A stretch of DNA of 10,577 nucleotides from CAZEID01 sp964512075 (GTDB taxonomy: Bacteria > Patescibacteriota > WWE3 > 9FT-COMBO-53-11). How positions within the stretch are numbered: the first letter of the stretch is position 1; each line of letters starts with the position of its first letter. The DNA lies in assembly GCA_964512075.1 (NCBI GenBank), contig CAZEID010000031.1, forward strand, positions 1 through 10,577, in the 5' to 3' direction. Of this stretch, positions 10,552 through 10,577 are shown piece by piece. The position numbers and the translations under genes are program-made. The notes beneath the pieces were generated by a model. It was given only the letters and a program-made list of their open reading frames with translations, made no database searches and had not been told where the DNA came from.

Positions 10552-10577
10552 ATGATACCAATTCGCAAGCTGTATAC
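10552..10577 (+). CDS. Possible start of a second S23-like gene (runs off window)
   Basis: Eight codons, MIPIRKLY, are visible before the edge. The call rests on position: a heptad array ends one base before the ATG, exactly as for the S23 gene at 4389, and the basic-Leu opening is compatible with S23 starts of the type KELKVWQ. The evidence is thin because the diagnostic Trp-Gln would lie outside the window. Confidence 0.3.

Overview
The window looks like a piece of a reduced-genome bacterium, most likely a Candidate Phyla Radiation (Patescibacteria) member of moderate-to-high GC. The evidence is indirect: short intergenic gaps, a compact secE-nusG pair, a four-helix-bundle S23/Avd-like gene, GH57 enzymes beside a GT5 glycogen synthase, small orphan proteins, and a Thr/Pro-rich lipoprotein linker. 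TGA, TAG and TAA all end genes, so the code is standard and the UGA-glycine code of Gracilibacteria/SR1 is excluded. A Chloroflexota-like host is not excluded. No taxonomic marker long enough to settle this is present.

Left part (1-2740) is a patchwork of small units. On the minus strand are the start of a lipoprotein with a polysaccharide-deacetylase-like TIDDG motif (cut by the window edge), a 70-residue two-helix membrane protein, and a tiny open reading frame. On the plus strand is a 293-residue protein with an HEFGH zinc-peptidase motif. The 1630-1997 gap holds two divergent candidate RNA transcripts, one on each strand. The plus-strand one folds as a long interrupted rod ending in a terminator and is roughly 6S RNA-sized. 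After it come an unknown minus-strand 137-residue protein and a 61-residue acidic protein behind a near-consensus promoter. The 45-base terminator of the plus-strand RNA recurs after the acidic protein with one mismatch.

Central part (2759-9523) is a plus-strand alpha-glucan locus: GT5 glycogen synthase; an inserted-looking S23 four-helix-bundle gene; two tandem GH57 enzymes, the second with a C-terminal UVR domain; a degenerate aminoglycoside/choline-kinase-fold protein; and a PHP-domain phosphoesterase. The last three genes are almost gapless. The kinase-like and PHP frames are the same frame divided by one TAG. The enzymes would plausibly make and remodel an alpha-glucan store, with the last two in an associated phosphorylation or regulatory role (inference).

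Right part (9524-10577) has a regulatory gap with a promoter firing straight into a terminator, then secE and nusG overlapping by one base. An ATGA-coupled 22-codon frame follows that repeats the last seven residues of NusG with only synonymous codon changes.

The most interesting signals not explained by gene calls are: (1) 7-base-period arrays (TAGTnnn-like) flanking the S23 gene in inverted orientation, with a third array at the right edge placed identically before another start codon, suggesting a second S23 cassette; (2) two gene-end fossils, a GH57 start and a NusG end, next to their intact relatives; (3) several genes with a -10 box about 6-9 bases before the start codon and no Shine-Dalgarno, suggesting leaderless mRNAs.
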